Under the pieces are notes generated by a model. That model did not search any database. It was not told where the DNA came from and worked only from the letters and a program-made list of their open reading frames with translations. A DNA stretch of 64,000 bases from contig DOQR01000004.1 of the NCBI GenBank assembly GCA_003514385.1, forward strand, positions 522,995 to 586,994. Direction: 5' to 3'. Of this stretch, positions 43,022 through 52,159 are shown one piece after another. The stretch's first letter is position 1. Each line of letters opens with the position of its first letter. The position numbers were made by a program, and so were the translations under genes. The DNA is from Oscillospiraceae bacterium (lineage in GTDB: Bacteria > Bacillota > Clostridia > Oscillospirales > Acutalibacteraceae).

Positions 43022-43503
43022 ATTTTCGGATCTATCATCTTGCGGCTCTTCTTGTCGAGCTTGCGGACATCGGGTATCTCGTACCTGTTGTCGTTCGCGT
43101 CTTTTATTAATATGCGCCCGTCATAGAGCGGCTTTACCGCCGTGAGATGATTTCTTATCTCAAAAGTGCATATTCCCCTGTCCGTCTCGACCGTCCACAT
43201 CCAGATAAGGAATTTTTCGCGCATCTTTATGAATCGCTTTATCCGCGGGATCATATAGTATTCGTCGAGGCACTGCTCGACAGCCTCTTTCGACTCCGGC
43301 AGAAGATTGTCGATGTTTCTTATCACCGCTATCTCCTCGCCCTCGCTGTCGATCAGCGAAATGTATCTGCTGAGTCCGGTTATGGGGAACATTCTGTGCA
43401 GTTCGAGTCCCTCGAACTTCTCGCCTGAGTAAAACTCGGCATCGACGAAAATCCCGTCCCGGCGAGTGAATTTCACTTCCGGTCCGTCAATATATCTCGG
43501 CAT
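43018..43503 (-). CDS. DUF1854 protein associated with an ABC exporter
   Basis: This is a 161-residue soluble protein. It matches DUF1854 by the N-terminal VKFTRRDGIFVDAEFYSGEK, the centre HRMFPITGLSRYISLIDSEG and IAVIRNIDNLLPESKEAVEQ, and the C-terminal RGICTFEIRNHL and RILIKDANDNRYEIPD. The family nearly always lies beside an ABC transporter, as here (12 bp after it). It is probably a regulatory or adaptor subunit. Function is unknown. Confidence 0.85.
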   Translation of the reverse strand: MPRYIDGPEVKFTRRDGIFVDAEFYSGEKFEGLELHRMFPITGLSRYISLIDSEGEEIAVIRNIDNLLPESKEAVEQCLDEYYMIPRIKRFIKMREKFLIWMWTVETDRGICTFEIRNHLTAVKPLYDGRILIKDANDNRYEIPDVRKLDKKSRKMIDPKI

Positions 43504-43515
43504 TGCGCTCCCCCC

Positions 43516-45765
43516 TTATTCAAAATTCTCGGCGGCTTTTTTCTTCTGAAGCTGTTCGCCCATGGACTGGATCTCAATGAGTTTGTAGTACTTGCCCTTG
43601 AGCGCCATGAGTTCTTCGGGAGTGCCGCATTCGATTATCTCGCCGTGGTCGACGACAACTATCTTGTTCGCCTTGCGCAAAGTTGAAAGACGGTGGGCGA
43701 TCATGAGCGTTGTGCGCCCGGATATCAGCCTCTCTATCGCGCCCTGAATAAGATTTTCGGTCTCGGAATCGACCGCCGCCGTCGCCTCGTCGAAGATGAG
43801 TATGCTCGGGTTTTTGAGCACCGCGCGGGCTATAGATACGCGCTGCTTCTCGCCGCCGGAGAGTCCGACTCCGCGCTCGCCGAGCATGGTGTCGTATGCA
43901 TCGGGCATGCGGCGGATGAAGCCGTCCGCGTTCGCGACCTCCGCCGCGTGGAGCACCTGCTCAACATGGACATCCGCGCTGCCGTAGGCGATATTATTAT
44001 ATATCGTGTCTCTGAACATCAGCGGCTCCTGCTGGACGAAGCCGATCGAGTTTCTGTAATATCTCAGGTCGATGTCCCTGATGTTTATTCCGTCGACGAG
44101 TATCTCGCCGTCGTATTCGTCATAGTAGCGCATCAGCAGATTTATCAGCGTCGATTTGCCGGAGCCCGTTGTTCCGACTATGCCGACTATGTCGCCCGGC
44201 TCTATAGTCAGATTTATGTTTGAGAGGACTTTCTTCGAGCGGTCGAACGCAAAGTTGACATTCTTGAATTCAATCTTGCCCTCCATGCGCTTGAGTTCTT
44301 TTCCCTGACCGAAATCGTGCTCGGGCTCGGCATCGAGGATATCGAGTATCTTTTCGGCGGACGCTAATGTATTTTGATATGTGTCGCCGATATTCGCAAA
44401 GAAGTTGACCGGGTTATAGAACATGCTCGCATATGAGATGAACGACACGAGCAGACCGAGCGAGACTTCACTGCTGCCGGAGATGACGAGCTTACCGCCC
44501 ATGAACCATATGACGAGCGTTCCGCAGGTCACGAGGAATGTTATCACCGACGGGAACACCGCAGAGGGCACGGCGGCTTTTTTGTCCTCCTTGAACCACT
44601 CGTCGCAGTAGGCATTGAAGCGTTTGACCGTCTTTCGCTCATTCGTGAACGCTTTTATCACTCGCACGCTCGGTATCGTGTCGGCGAGCATCGAAGAGAT
44701 CGCCGCGGAGCGCCGCCACATGCGCATATATTTGGGTCCGAGCACCTTGCCGAACCGCTTGCCGACAAACACGACTATCGGCACGGGAATGAGCGAAAAG
44801 AGCGCCAGCCGCCAGCTCATCATAAACATTATGACTATCAGCCCCACGAGCGTAAACGCCTGAATGACCGCCTCCTGGGTTATCTTCATTATAAAATTCT
44901 GTATCACCGTCGCGTCGGAGTTGACGCGGTTTATGACGGAGCCTGTCGATATCCTGTCATAGAAGCTCATCGGCAGATACTGCGCCTTTTCATATATATC
45001 TTTCTTGAGATTTAAGACTATCCTGTCGCCGGATATTCTGAGCTTATACGCCCGAAAGCCGTTTATCACATACTGAAGAACGTACACCCCGAGCAGAAGC
45101 AAAATAACCGCCATAAGCCGTTTTGACGATTTCTGCGGGATAACATCGTCGACCATTATCTTTGTGATATACGGCGGGACGAGCGAGAACGCCGTTGTGA
45201 GCACGGAGAGAATCATGCACACTATCAGCGGCTTTGTTTCGGGCTTGACATAGCCCGAAAATTTTGTGATGAGCTTGCGCTTGCCGGAGCAGTTGAGGCA
45301 CTCGGCATCGGGCGAGGGCAATTTGCGTCCGCACTTCGGGCAGAAAGAGCGCTGCTTGAGATAGACGGACTTCACGACCTCCGCATCCTCGTCGGAATAG
45401 CCGTGTTCTTTCAACGAGTTCACGAACACCGCGCCTGCGTCCGCAACCTCGGCGGCGGCATAAGAAAAGCGCATGAGCGGCTTTCTCTTTCCGTTTGAAA
45501 ATCTGACTCGAAACAGCGCGTTGCCGTAGAGCCGCTTGACATCCGCCGACTCCATTTCATTATAGGCGATGCTGCACACGCCGCCGTCAAAGCTTCTGTC
45601 AAAGGCAATAAGCCCGTTTTTTGTGAAAACGAGCATTGAATCCGCATATTTGCCTTTTAAATCAAGGTCACCCACGACGATAAATAAAACCTCTTCGCCG
45701 CGGGTCAATTCTTCGAACCGCTCCTCATATTGTCGCGGCACGGGTTTGTTGGTTATTTCTTTCAT
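43516..45765 (-). CDS. ABC exporter (fused permease-ATPase) with N-terminal extra domain and zinc ribbon
   Basis: In this 749-residue protein, residues 1-140 form a soluble beta domain (EEVLFIVVGDLDLKGKYADS, ...FTKNGLIAFDRSFDGG), followed by a zinc ribbon (CPKCGRKLPSPDAECLNC). A type IV exporter core with six helices (about 175-470) and an ATPase (Walker A GTTGSGKST, signature LSGGEKQRVSIARAVL, Walker B ILIFDEATAAVD) follow. The extra N-terminus is typical of DUF1854-partnered exporters and absent from ordinary lipid or drug exporters. It would work as a homodimer. The substrate is unknown. Confidence 0.92.
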   Translation of the reverse strand: MKEITNKPVPRQYEERFEELTRGEEVLFIVVGDLDLKGKYADSMLVFTKNGLIAFDRSFDGGVCSIAYNEMESADVKRLYGNALFRVRFSNGKRKPLMRFSYAAAEVADAGAVFVNSLKEHGYSDEDAEVVKSVYLKQRSFCPKCGRKLPSPDAECLNCSGKRKLITKFSGYVKPETKPLIVCMILSVLTTAFSLVPPYITKIMVDDVIPQKSSKRLMAVILLLLGVYVLQYVINGFRAYKLRISGDRIVLNLKKDIYEKAQYLPMSFYDRISTGSVINRVNSDATVIQNFIMKITQEAVIQAFTLVGLIVIMFMMSWRLALFSLIPVPIVVFVGKRFGKVLGPKYMRMWRRSAAISSMLADTIPSVRVIKAFTNERKTVKRFNAYCDEWFKEDKKAAVPSAVFPSVITFLVTCGTLVIWFMGGKLVISGSSEVSLGLLVSFISYASMFYNPVNFFANIGDTYQNTLASAEKILDILDAEPEHDFGQGKELKRMEGKIEFKNVNFAFDRSKKVLSNINLTIEPGDIVGIVGTTGSGKSTLINLLMRYYDEYDGEILVDGINIRDIDLRYYRNSIGFVQQEPLMFRDTIYNNIAYGSADVHVEQVLHAAEVANADGFIRRMPDAYDTMLGERGVGLSGGEKQRVSIARAVLKNPSILIFDEATAAVDSETENLIQGAIERLISGRTTLMIAHRLSTLRKANKIVVVDHGEIIECGTPEELMALKGKYYKLIEIQSMGEQLQKKKAAENFE

Positions 45766-45891
45766 TGCTCCGCCCCCTTTTTCAAGGTCATTTTAGCAGA
45801 GCCGATGTCAAAAGTAAACACGGAATTTCAGCCTAACATGACAAAAAAATTTGTCGTTGTTTGTTTAAAATGACAAAAAATCCCCGTGATG

Positions 45892-46262
45892 TTATTTTTT
45901 CATAACCACATTTTCAAGATAGCTGTTAAAATTCTTATATTCATTCTCGCTTATCGCCGTCGGGCAGGTCATGACAACGAGCCTGTGGCCCTTATATTCG
46001 CTGTGATACGGCGGGTGGATATGCTCGAACGGATTGGCTCTGTACCCGGCGCGCTCATAAAAAGCCTTGCGGCGGGCGGATACTTCGTCATTCGGCGGGT
46101 CGATTTCGAGAATGACCGTCTTTTGCGCTCGCCGAGAAGGAGAGTGTCTGCGCGCCGTAGCCGCGTCCGCGCATCTCGGGCAGCCGCTGTTCATATATAG
46201 GAAAGCTCCATCGCTTTTTCATATATTTTATCTTCTGAATTTGTCAGTCTTTTAAAAATCAT
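45892..46262 (-). pseudogene. decayed GNAT acetyltransferase
   Basis: The start region reads MIFKRLTNSEDKIYEKAMEL and then shifts frame into SFPIYEQR. It jumps directly to LPEMRGRGYGAQTL (the acetyl-CoA loop), so about 50 internal residues are missing. A one-base loss in the run after GERK puts the end in a third frame (KTVILEIDPPNDEVSARRKA, ...ENEYKNFNSYLENVV). At least two frameshifts and one internal deletion are needed to rebuild the family, so it is a pseudogene. It lies between the ABC exporter and the symporter. Confidence 0.85.
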
Positions 46263-46345
46263 GTTATCATCCTCCGCGCTTTCGGTTATTATACATTTTT
46301 ACACCCCGGCGTTCAAGAAATCGGGTGTTTAGAATTAAATTTTCA

Positions 46346-46374
46346 TTGACTGATTATTGTAAATATGGTACAGT
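46346..46374 (+). promoter_or_regulatory. promoter of the sugar symporter
   Basis: TTGACT (46346-46351), 17 bases, TACAGT (46369-46374). The leader is about 55 bases with GGAGGGG as ribosome binding site. Confidence 0.75.
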
Positions 46375-46436
46375 ATTATTTGACTGAAAACGGATTTTCA
46401 ATATGAAATCCACAAAAAACGGAGGGGTTACAAAAA

Positions 46437-47900
46437 ATGTCGAATCTTATCAAAAAAATCACATCCACCCCGAAGGGCTGGTCTACAAAACCGAAGGAGA
46501 GACTGAGCTACTATCTCTACTTCTGCGGACAGAACGCGATATATAACCTCGTCGCCTCTTTCCTGACCACTTATCTCATGCTCTCTATCGGCGGACTTGT
46601 CAAAACCGCGGGAATCATGCTCGCGGTCAAGGTATGGGACGCGGTCAACGACGCTATTTTCGGCGTGCTGTTCGACAAAGTAAAATTCAAGAGCGGCAAG
46701 AAGTTTGTCCCGTGGCTCAGGATATCGCTTGTATTTATCCCGCTGACTACGGTCATGCTCTTCGCCATACCCAATAACTTCAGCGAAAACGCGAAGCTCA
46801 TCTGGCTCGCTGTTTCATATATACTCTGGGATACCGCTTACACCCTCTGCGACGTGCCGATATTCGGTATCATCACCTCGATGAGCGAAAACATTGACGA
46901 AAGAAACAGCATTATATCCTATAAGCAGATTTGGGCGGGCGTGGGCTCGGGCGTTGCGCTCATTCTCGGCACCGTCCTCGTCGGCGAGCAGGTCAAGCTC
47001 AACTACACGGTAGTCGCAATAATCTGCGCCGTGTTCGCAATTATCACGATGATCCCCGCCTGCTTCAAGCTTGAGGAGCGCTTCGGCGGAGACAGGGATG
47101 AGGATTTCACGCTCAAAAAGATGTTCAGCTACCTTGTTCAGAACAAGTATCTGCTCATCTATTACATAGGCTATTTCTTCTATTCGAGCGCCAACGTCTC
47201 CGGCTCGCTCAACCTTTTTGTCTCGTTCTATCTCTTTAATAACTCGCAGTTCTCACTCGTCGTTCAGGCTCTGAGCCTTGTTCCCGCGGCGATATTCTCG
47301 TTCCTCGTGCCTCACATGGTCAGAAAATTTGACAAGATGAAGCTGTTCAGAGTCTGCACTTTGGCTACCGTTATTTTAAGCGTTGTCATGTGGCTCATCG
47401 GATACAACTCGATGATAGGCTTCATCATCATCTCGATACTGCGCGCGGTACCCATGGCTATTCTCGGTGTCATGCTCTTCATGTTCACGCCCGACTGCGC
47501 GGAGTTCGGCAAATTCACCTCCGGCATCGAGGCCAAGGGAATCACCTTCGCAATCCAGACCTTCATGTGCAAGCTCACCGCAGCCGTCTCCGGCGCGCTC
47601 GGAATGTTCATACTCGGTCTCAAGTCCACCGGCTGGGTCTCTGTTGAGGGCGCGCAGAACTTCGCAGACCTCCAGGGTGTCACTCAGACAGACCACGCGA
47701 AGGCCGTTCTGTGGTTCATCTATGTTATGTTCACGGCGATAGGCTACGCCATAGCCTATATCATCTGGACCCGCTACAAGCTCACCGACAAGGATGTTCA
47801 GGCCATGGCGGACTGCAACAGCGGCAAAATAACCCGCGCCGAAGCCGAAGAAAGACTCGGCGGAAGATACGACAAGAAGTCGAAGAAAGCGAAGAAATAA
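46437..47900 (+). CDS. GPH-family (MelB-like) sugar:cation symporter
   Basis: The 487-residue membrane protein has twelve helices. It starts RLSYYLYFCGQNAIYNLVAS and carries the GPH-type cytoplasmic loop motif (DAVNDAIFGVLFDKVKFKSG, ...KFVPWLRISL), the second-half helices around SSANVSGSLNLFVSFYLF, and the basic tail KKSKKAKK. Members import galactosides, pentosides, glucuronides or rhamnogalacturonan fragments with Na+ or H+. The nearby oxidoreductase and glycosidases suggest a plant oligosaccharide. It has its own promoter and terminators. Confidence 0.92.
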   Translation: MSNLIKKITSTPKGWSTKPKERLSYYLYFCGQNAIYNLVASFLTTYLMLSIGGLVKTAGIMLAVKVWDAVNDAIFGVLFDKVKFKSGKKFVPWLRISLVFIPLTTVMLFAIPNNFSENAKLIWLAVSYILWDTAYTLCDVPIFGIITSMSENIDERNSIISYKQIWAGVGSGVALILGTVLVGEQVKLNYTVVAIICAVFAIITMIPACFKLEERFGGDRDEDFTLKKMFSYLVQNKYLLIYYIGYFFYSSANVSGSLNLFVSFYLFNNSQFSLVVQALSLVPAAIFSFLVPHMVRKFDKMKLFRVCTLATVILSVVMWLIGYNSMIGFIIISILRAVPMAILGVMLFMFTPDCAEFGKFTSGIEAKGITFAIQTFMCKLTAAVSGALGMFILGLKSTGWVSVEGAQNFADLQGVTQTDHAKAVLWFIYVMFTAIGYAIAYIIWTRYKLTDKDVQAMADCNSGKITRAEAEERLGGRYDKKSKKAKK

Positions 47901-47912
47901 CAAACGAAAAGA

Positions 47913-47980
47913 GCGGAGGGGCGTGTGCCTCTCCGCTTTAAATTACAGCACCCTGTGCACTGAGCCGCAGGGTGCTTTTT
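47913..47980 (+). terminator. tandem terminators after the symporter
   Basis: Two hairpins follow the stop: AGCGGAG / CTCCGCT (47913-47938) and then AGCACCCTG / CAGGGTGCT (47947-47976), with TTTTT after the second. The second may also serve the convergent oxidoreductase gene. Confidence 0.8.
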
Positions 47981-47995
47981 CGTTAAGTTTATTTA

Positions 47996-49057
47996 TCAGA
48001 GCACTACTTCTCTGCCCGTCCTTGCGGACTCGTAAACTGCGCAGAGAATCTTTATCATATCAATTCCCTGCTGCGGCTTGAAGCACGGCTCGGCGCCCTC
48101 AATAACCACATCGTAGAAGTGCCTGAGGTTTCTCGCGTGCTCTCTGTCGGTAGCGTAGTTAGTCGGGATAACATCGAGGCACTTGCCGTATTCCTCGGTG
48201 TAGAATTCGACCTCGCCGTCCTGCCAATTGAGTCCCGCCTTCGTGCCGCGAAGCTCGACAAAGCGTGTCTCTTTCTTGACGTTCGACGCCCAGCTGAACT
48301 CTATCTGGAGCTGCGCCCCGTTATCGAAGCGGATAGTGCCCATCGCAAGATCCTCAACGTCAAACGTGCCGTCCTCGACCTTGTCGCCGAAGTCGGAGTT
48401 CACGGAGTCGCTGACGTCGTTGTCGGCAAACTTGCAGTATGTGCTGCCGGTCACGGCGACGGGAGTCGGGCTGCCCATGAGCCATATCGCAAGGTCTATC
48501 ATATGAACGCCGAGGTCAATGAGCGGGCCGCCGCCGGACTGCGCCTTGGTGGTGAACCAGCCGCCCTTTCCGGGGATTCCGCGTCTCCTCTGCCAGCCGC
48601 AGCGTCCGCAGTATATCTCGCCCATTTTGCCGTCGTCAATAAACTTCTTCGCAAGCTTAGACGCGTCGGTGAAGCGGTTGTTTCTCATGACCATGAGCGT
48701 CTTGCCCGCAGCCTTAGCGGCGTCATTCATCTTCATGACCTCTTCGACATTGACAGCGTCCGGCTTCTCGCAGAAAACGTGCTTGCCCGCCTTGAAAGCG
48801 GCAACCGCGATTATCGAGTGGAGATAGTTCGGGGTGCAGATATCGACAGAGTCTATCGTCTCGTCCTTGAGCAGCTCGTTGAAATCGGTATATACCTTCG
48901 CGTCGGGGAAAAAACCGTCGCGGCACTCGACCGCCCTCTCCTCGATTATGTCGCAGAGCGCGACAACCTCAAGTCGATCGTCTTTAAGATAGTGCTCGCG
49001 GTGAGCGCCGTTGAATATTCCGCCGACACCGATAATACCTACTCGCCATTTTTTCAT
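47996..49057 (-). CDS. Gfo/Idh/MocA-family oxidoreductase
   Basis: The start is ATG 49057 with TGGAGG upstream. The 353-residue enzyme has Rossmann VGIIGVGGIFNGAHREHY, the EKP motif HVFCEKPDAVNVEEV, a Lys/Asp/His catalytic area GGPLIDLGVHMIDLAIWLMG (Asp and His typical of sugar dehydrogenases) and the C-terminal beta sheet. It is likely NAD(P)-dependent action on a sugar. Convergent with the symporter, it may process the imported sugar. It is more canonical than the homologue at 41574. Confidence 0.92.
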   Translation of the reverse strand: MKKWRVGIIGVGGIFNGAHREHYLKDDRLEVVALCDIIEERAVECRDGFFPDAKVYTDFNELLKDETIDSVDICTPNYLHSIIAVAAFKAGKHVFCEKPDAVNVEEVMKMNDAAKAAGKTLMVMRNNRFTDASKLAKKFIDDGKMGEIYCGRCGWQRRRGIPGKGGWFTTKAQSGGGPLIDLGVHMIDLAIWLMGSPTPVAVTGSTYCKFADNDVSDSVNSDFGDKVEDGTFDVEDLAMGTIRFDNGAQLQIEFSWASNVKKETRFVELRGTKAGLNWQDGEVEFYTEEYGKCLDVIPTNYATDREHARNLRHFYDVVIEGAEPCFKPQQGIDMIKILCAVYESARTGREVVL

Positions 49058-49270
49058 AGAAAGACCTCCAAAAATGTATTTCATACGAATTGATTTTAAC
49101 ATAACAAGAAATAAAAAACAAGAGCGGCGGCCTGTACGAAATGCCGAAAAAACAGCTTTATTTTTAGTTGATTTAACAATTTGATTTGTGATTGACAACG
49201 GAACGGTGGAACGCCTTATGACGCTCCGCCGCTCCTTGCTTTTATGAAATTGTGTTTTGCAAATTAAAGC

Positions 49271-50749
49271 TTATTTATCAAACGCGCCGAAGCGGGCTGC
49301 TATCTTCACGCCGGTCTTTGCAAGCGGAAGAAGAGCAACTATGGTTCTGAGCGCTCCGTCAGCAGAGGACGAGAGCACGGAGGAAACGAGGAAATTGACA
49401 ACAATTTTCTGCGAGGCGTTCATGTCGAGAGCTGCAACAGCGGTCTTTATCGCCACAGCGTTGTTCTCCTCGGTAAGCTCGGAATGGAGATATCTGAACA
49501 GAACGACAAACGCATCCGCCGAGTCGCCTTCGATGCCGACAAACCAGTTTCTGGTCTTGGCTGCGCTCTCTTTTGCGGTGAAGACTCCGCAGGCGGCGAT
49601 ATCCTTTATTGCAGCCGCAAACTTCTCCTTGTCAAGGTTTATTGTAAGAGTGACCGCGGGGGCGGTCTCCTCGCCGTTTTCGTCAACCTTGGCGGCCTGG
49701 AGCTCGATGTCCTTGAGCTTGGGGGCGATCATATCGTATACGCCGCCGGTGGTGAGGTCAACCTTAACGCTGTTGCCGATACCCAAGCTGATTTTGCCCA
49801 GCATACTGTGTATCTGAGTGTCGATAAGTCCCGTGTCAATAGCGGAGGCAAGATTCGGGAGAAGCTTCAGAACCTCGTCGACCGGGGATTCCGCAGAGGC
49901 AACTGCGTCAACAAGAGTGAATATGGGAGTGATGATGCCGCGGATACGGCGATCCATCTTCTCGTTGGTGTTGGCACCCTTCTTAACATATGCGGTGTAC
50001 TCGTCGGAGGTCATAAACTCCTTTATGCCGAGAGCCTCAAAGATGGGGATGAGATCCTCATATATGCCCATCTGCGGACCATAGATAATGCTGCTGGTGT
50101 TCTCAAAGGAAACAACGGCAGTCATAACCGAAAGGGGTCTGAACAGCGACGCAACAGCGTCGAGGAAGCCCTCCTTGTCGCCGTTGGCGAAACCGAAGTC
50201 GCCGTCAACAACAGTGAGATACTGCCATGCGTCAAGCTTGCCTACGGGCTTGCCGTCCTCGCCGAGCGTAGCCGCAGCGGCATTAAGAGCCGCAATGGCG
50301 CCCGCGCAAGTCTCCTTGTCCAGCTTGGAGGCGAGGTCCTTGGGTCCCTTTGCAACAAGGCTACTAAGTCCGCCGACAAGCGGGAACAGCTTCTTGGCAA
50401 CGAGAGCTACGGCTTCATTGGTGTATACCTTCTCGTTGAGTATCTGGGGAACTCCGCCCTCGGGAACCTTCAAAATGGTGAAAAGAATATCTTCAACTCT
50501 GCCGATAGATCTGTTGACTGACTTCTTGGAAGCGCCGATGGGGTACTTGACTTTTGTGCGCTCCATAGCGTCAACATCGGGTTTTTCATCCGTAGGATCG
50601 GATGCGGCAAGAGCAGCCGCTTCACTGACAGCGCCCTCAAGCGCTACGGTCTCTTCCTCCTGCGCAAAGGCATTGAGTCCTGCCGCCATAACGGACATTA
50701 TCATGCACAGGCAAAGTATAATGCTGAATGTCTTTTTTAATGCTTTCAT
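49271..50749 (-). CDS. secreted protein of unknown function
   Basis: This is a 492-residue protein with a signal peptide (TFSIILCLCMIMSVMAAGLN, cleavage after AFA). The mature part is Ala- and Leu-rich and mostly helical, with several amphipathic repeats (EALVAKKLFPLVGGLSSLV-like, VDAVASAESPVDEVLKLLPN, AIDTGLIDTQIHSMLGKISL). It has no anchor, catalytic motif or wall-binding repeat. Heavy use of common codons suggests high expression. It is the only gene between two ROK-associated palindromes and may belong to that regulon. No family was recognised. Confidence 0.8.
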   Translation of the reverse strand: MKALKKTFSIILCLCMIMSVMAAGLNAFAQEEETVALEGAVSEAAALAASDPTDEKPDVDAMERTKVKYPIGASKKSVNRSIGRVEDILFTILKVPEGGVPQILNEKVYTNEAVALVAKKLFPLVGGLSSLVAKGPKDLASKLDKETCAGAIAALNAAAATLGEDGKPVGKLDAWQYLTVVDGDFGFANGDKEGFLDAVASLFRPLSVMTAVVSFENTSSIIYGPQMGIYEDLIPIFEALGIKEFMTSDEYTAYVKKGANTNEKMDRRIRGIITPIFTLVDAVASAESPVDEVLKLLPNLASAIDTGLIDTQIHSMLGKISLGIGNSVKVDLTTGGVYDMIAPKLKDIELQAAKVDENGEETAPAVTLTINLDKEKFAAAIKDIAACGVFTAKESAAKTRNWFVGIEGDSADAFVVLFRYLHSELTEENNAVAIKTAVAALDMNASQKIVVNFLVSSVLSSSADGALRTIVALLPLAKTGVKIAARFGAFDK

Positions 50750-50896
50750 AACTTGTTCTCCTTTCGTTTTTAAAACGGGTCTGTTAACTCATATCTCTTT
50801 TGGGTTTCTCCTCCTCTGCCTTGAAATTAATTTATAAAAAGGTTATAAATTTCCTTAATTGCTTATTTATTTGTAATTAAGCGTTTGTTAATAATT

Positions 50897-50916
50897 ATTA
50901 ACATAGCGTTATTAAT
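50897..50916. promoter_or_regulatory. palindromic operator-like site A
   Basis: ATTAACATAGCGTTATTAAT lies upstream of the secreted-protein gene. It shares 17 of 20 bases with the site at 55781-55800 and its right half with 51985-51994, and is the likely target of the adjacent ROK-type regulator. The rest of 50750-50962 is AT-rich without a gene. Confidence 0.6.
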
Positions 50917-50962
50917 TCGTTTAAAGCACAGAGGGAAGCCTACTCCCCTCTTTACTGCGTTT

Positions 50963-51949
50963 CTATAAATCAAGCTGTTCCTGCATATCTTTTTCTATCT
51001 TTATCCTCAATATAAATCTGAGTCCGAGGAAGCAGTCCTCAAAAAAGTTCTCGCGAGTCTTGAACTCCGGAACAAGATAAGGCTTTAGCTTCTTCTTCGT
51101 CGTAGATATGAGCTTGGACGTATCTAAACCGTCGATAAGCTCATAGATAACGACCTTATCGGGATTTATAAGCGAAATCATAACTCTTAACTGCTCGCTG
51201 CAAAATTCTATGCGATCGGCATCCGCCTTTAAAACGCTGAGCGGCACATTCTCCAGCTCACCCGCCGCGCCCGAAGCGCCGCAAAGCACCTTGCCGTTAA
51301 CGATTATCGCCGAGCCGCTGTTGAACTTTCCGTAGGCATAAAACAGCGCAACATTATCTTCACAGTCCGAATAATTGAGCGCAACATGAGCCGCCGCATG
51401 GAGATCGTTTTCCGCCACGGCGGAAATGCAGAACTTTTCGTTTATATGCTCAACAATGTTCACGCCGTTTAGCGACGGAAGCATGGCGGAGTCCAAAATC
51501 ATACCGTCTTTGACAATGCCCGTTACAGCTATTACGGCTATCCTTATCAGCGGGTCAGCCTCCATGCTCGTCTCTATTAGCTCATCGAGCTTTGAAAGCA
51601 CATTGTCATCGCATATGGGAACCTCACCGCTTTTGATGGTACGGGTTCTAAAGTCGGATTTTCTGAACAAAATAACATCCGAGTCGATATACATATATAG
51701 TATATGCATACGATCCGCATTCAGCTTATAGACCTGCGCCTTACGGCCGCGCTCCGCGCCAATAACTCCGTCCGGTTCGATAATGCCCTCTGCGACACCG
51801 TAATCGACGGCACGGGTAACCGTCGGCAGGCTGAGGCCTATGTCCTTTGATATCTGCGGAATAGTCGCCTGCTTATTCTTATGTATATAGCCCCAAACCG
51901 AACGGTAATTAGTCAGCTTGACTACGGATGAATCAAGTGTCTTTTTCAT
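50963..51949 (-). CDS. ROK-family transcriptional regulator
   Basis: In this 328-residue protein, residues 1-75 form a winged helix-turn-helix (NKQATIPQISKDIGLSLPTV, TRAVDYGVAEGII). Residues 85-310 form a ROK sugar-kinase-like domain, recognisable by VTGIVKDGMILDS, VAENDLHAAA and ASGAAGELENVPLS. The usual ROK zinc motif (GHx9CxCG) is missing and the kinase phosphate loop is weak, so it is a sensor, not an enzyme. At its own promoter the half-site ATTAATAACG follows the -10, suggesting autoregulation. It lies between a secreted protein and a metallophosphoesterase/GH3 operon. Confidence 0.85.
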   Translation of the reverse strand: MKKTLDSSVVKLTNYRSVWGYIHKNKQATIPQISKDIGLSLPTVTRAVDYGVAEGIIEPDGVIGAERGRKAQVYKLNADRMHILYMYIDSDVILFRKSDFRTRTIKSGEVPICDDNVLSKLDELIETSMEADPLIRIAVIAVTGIVKDGMILDSAMLPSLNGVNIVEHINEKFCISAVAENDLHAAAHVALNYSDCEDNVALFYAYGKFNSGSAIIVNGKVLCGASGAAGELENVPLSVLKADADRIEFCSEQLRVMISLINPDKVVIYELIDGLDTSKLISTTKKKLKPYLVPEFKTRENFFEDCFLGLRFILRIKIEKDMQEQLDL

Positions 51950-51984
51950 AATTTGCGCCCCTCATTCGCCAATTAAAAAACCCT

Positions 51985-52026
51985 CGTTATTAATTAAATT
52001 ATATCACCGCGTTCTGCTCTTCGCAA
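51985..52026 (-). promoter_or_regulatory. promoter of the ROK gene with operator half-site
   Basis: TTGCGA (52026-52021), 17 bases and TATAAT (52003-51998), followed at the start site by ATTAATAACG (51994-51985), the half-site shared with sites A and B. This is a typical autorepression layout. Confidence 0.65.
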
Positions 52027-52102
52027 TATGCACTTTTGCCAAAAACTGACTTTTTAAATTATGCACAGTAAACAACGCAGAATCGCGAATGCAACACAAT
52101 TA

Positions 52103-52131
52103 TTGACACAGTGTCGAAGCAAGTATATAAT
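52103..52131 (+). promoter_or_regulatory. consensus promoter of the phosphoesterase/GH3 operon
   Basis: TTGACA (52103-52108), 17 bases and TATAAT (52126-52131) match sigma-A perfectly, with a short leader and GGAGGG before the ATG at 52160. Confidence 0.85.
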
Positions 52132-52159
52132 TTCAGTATCAAATATCGGAGGGAACAGC

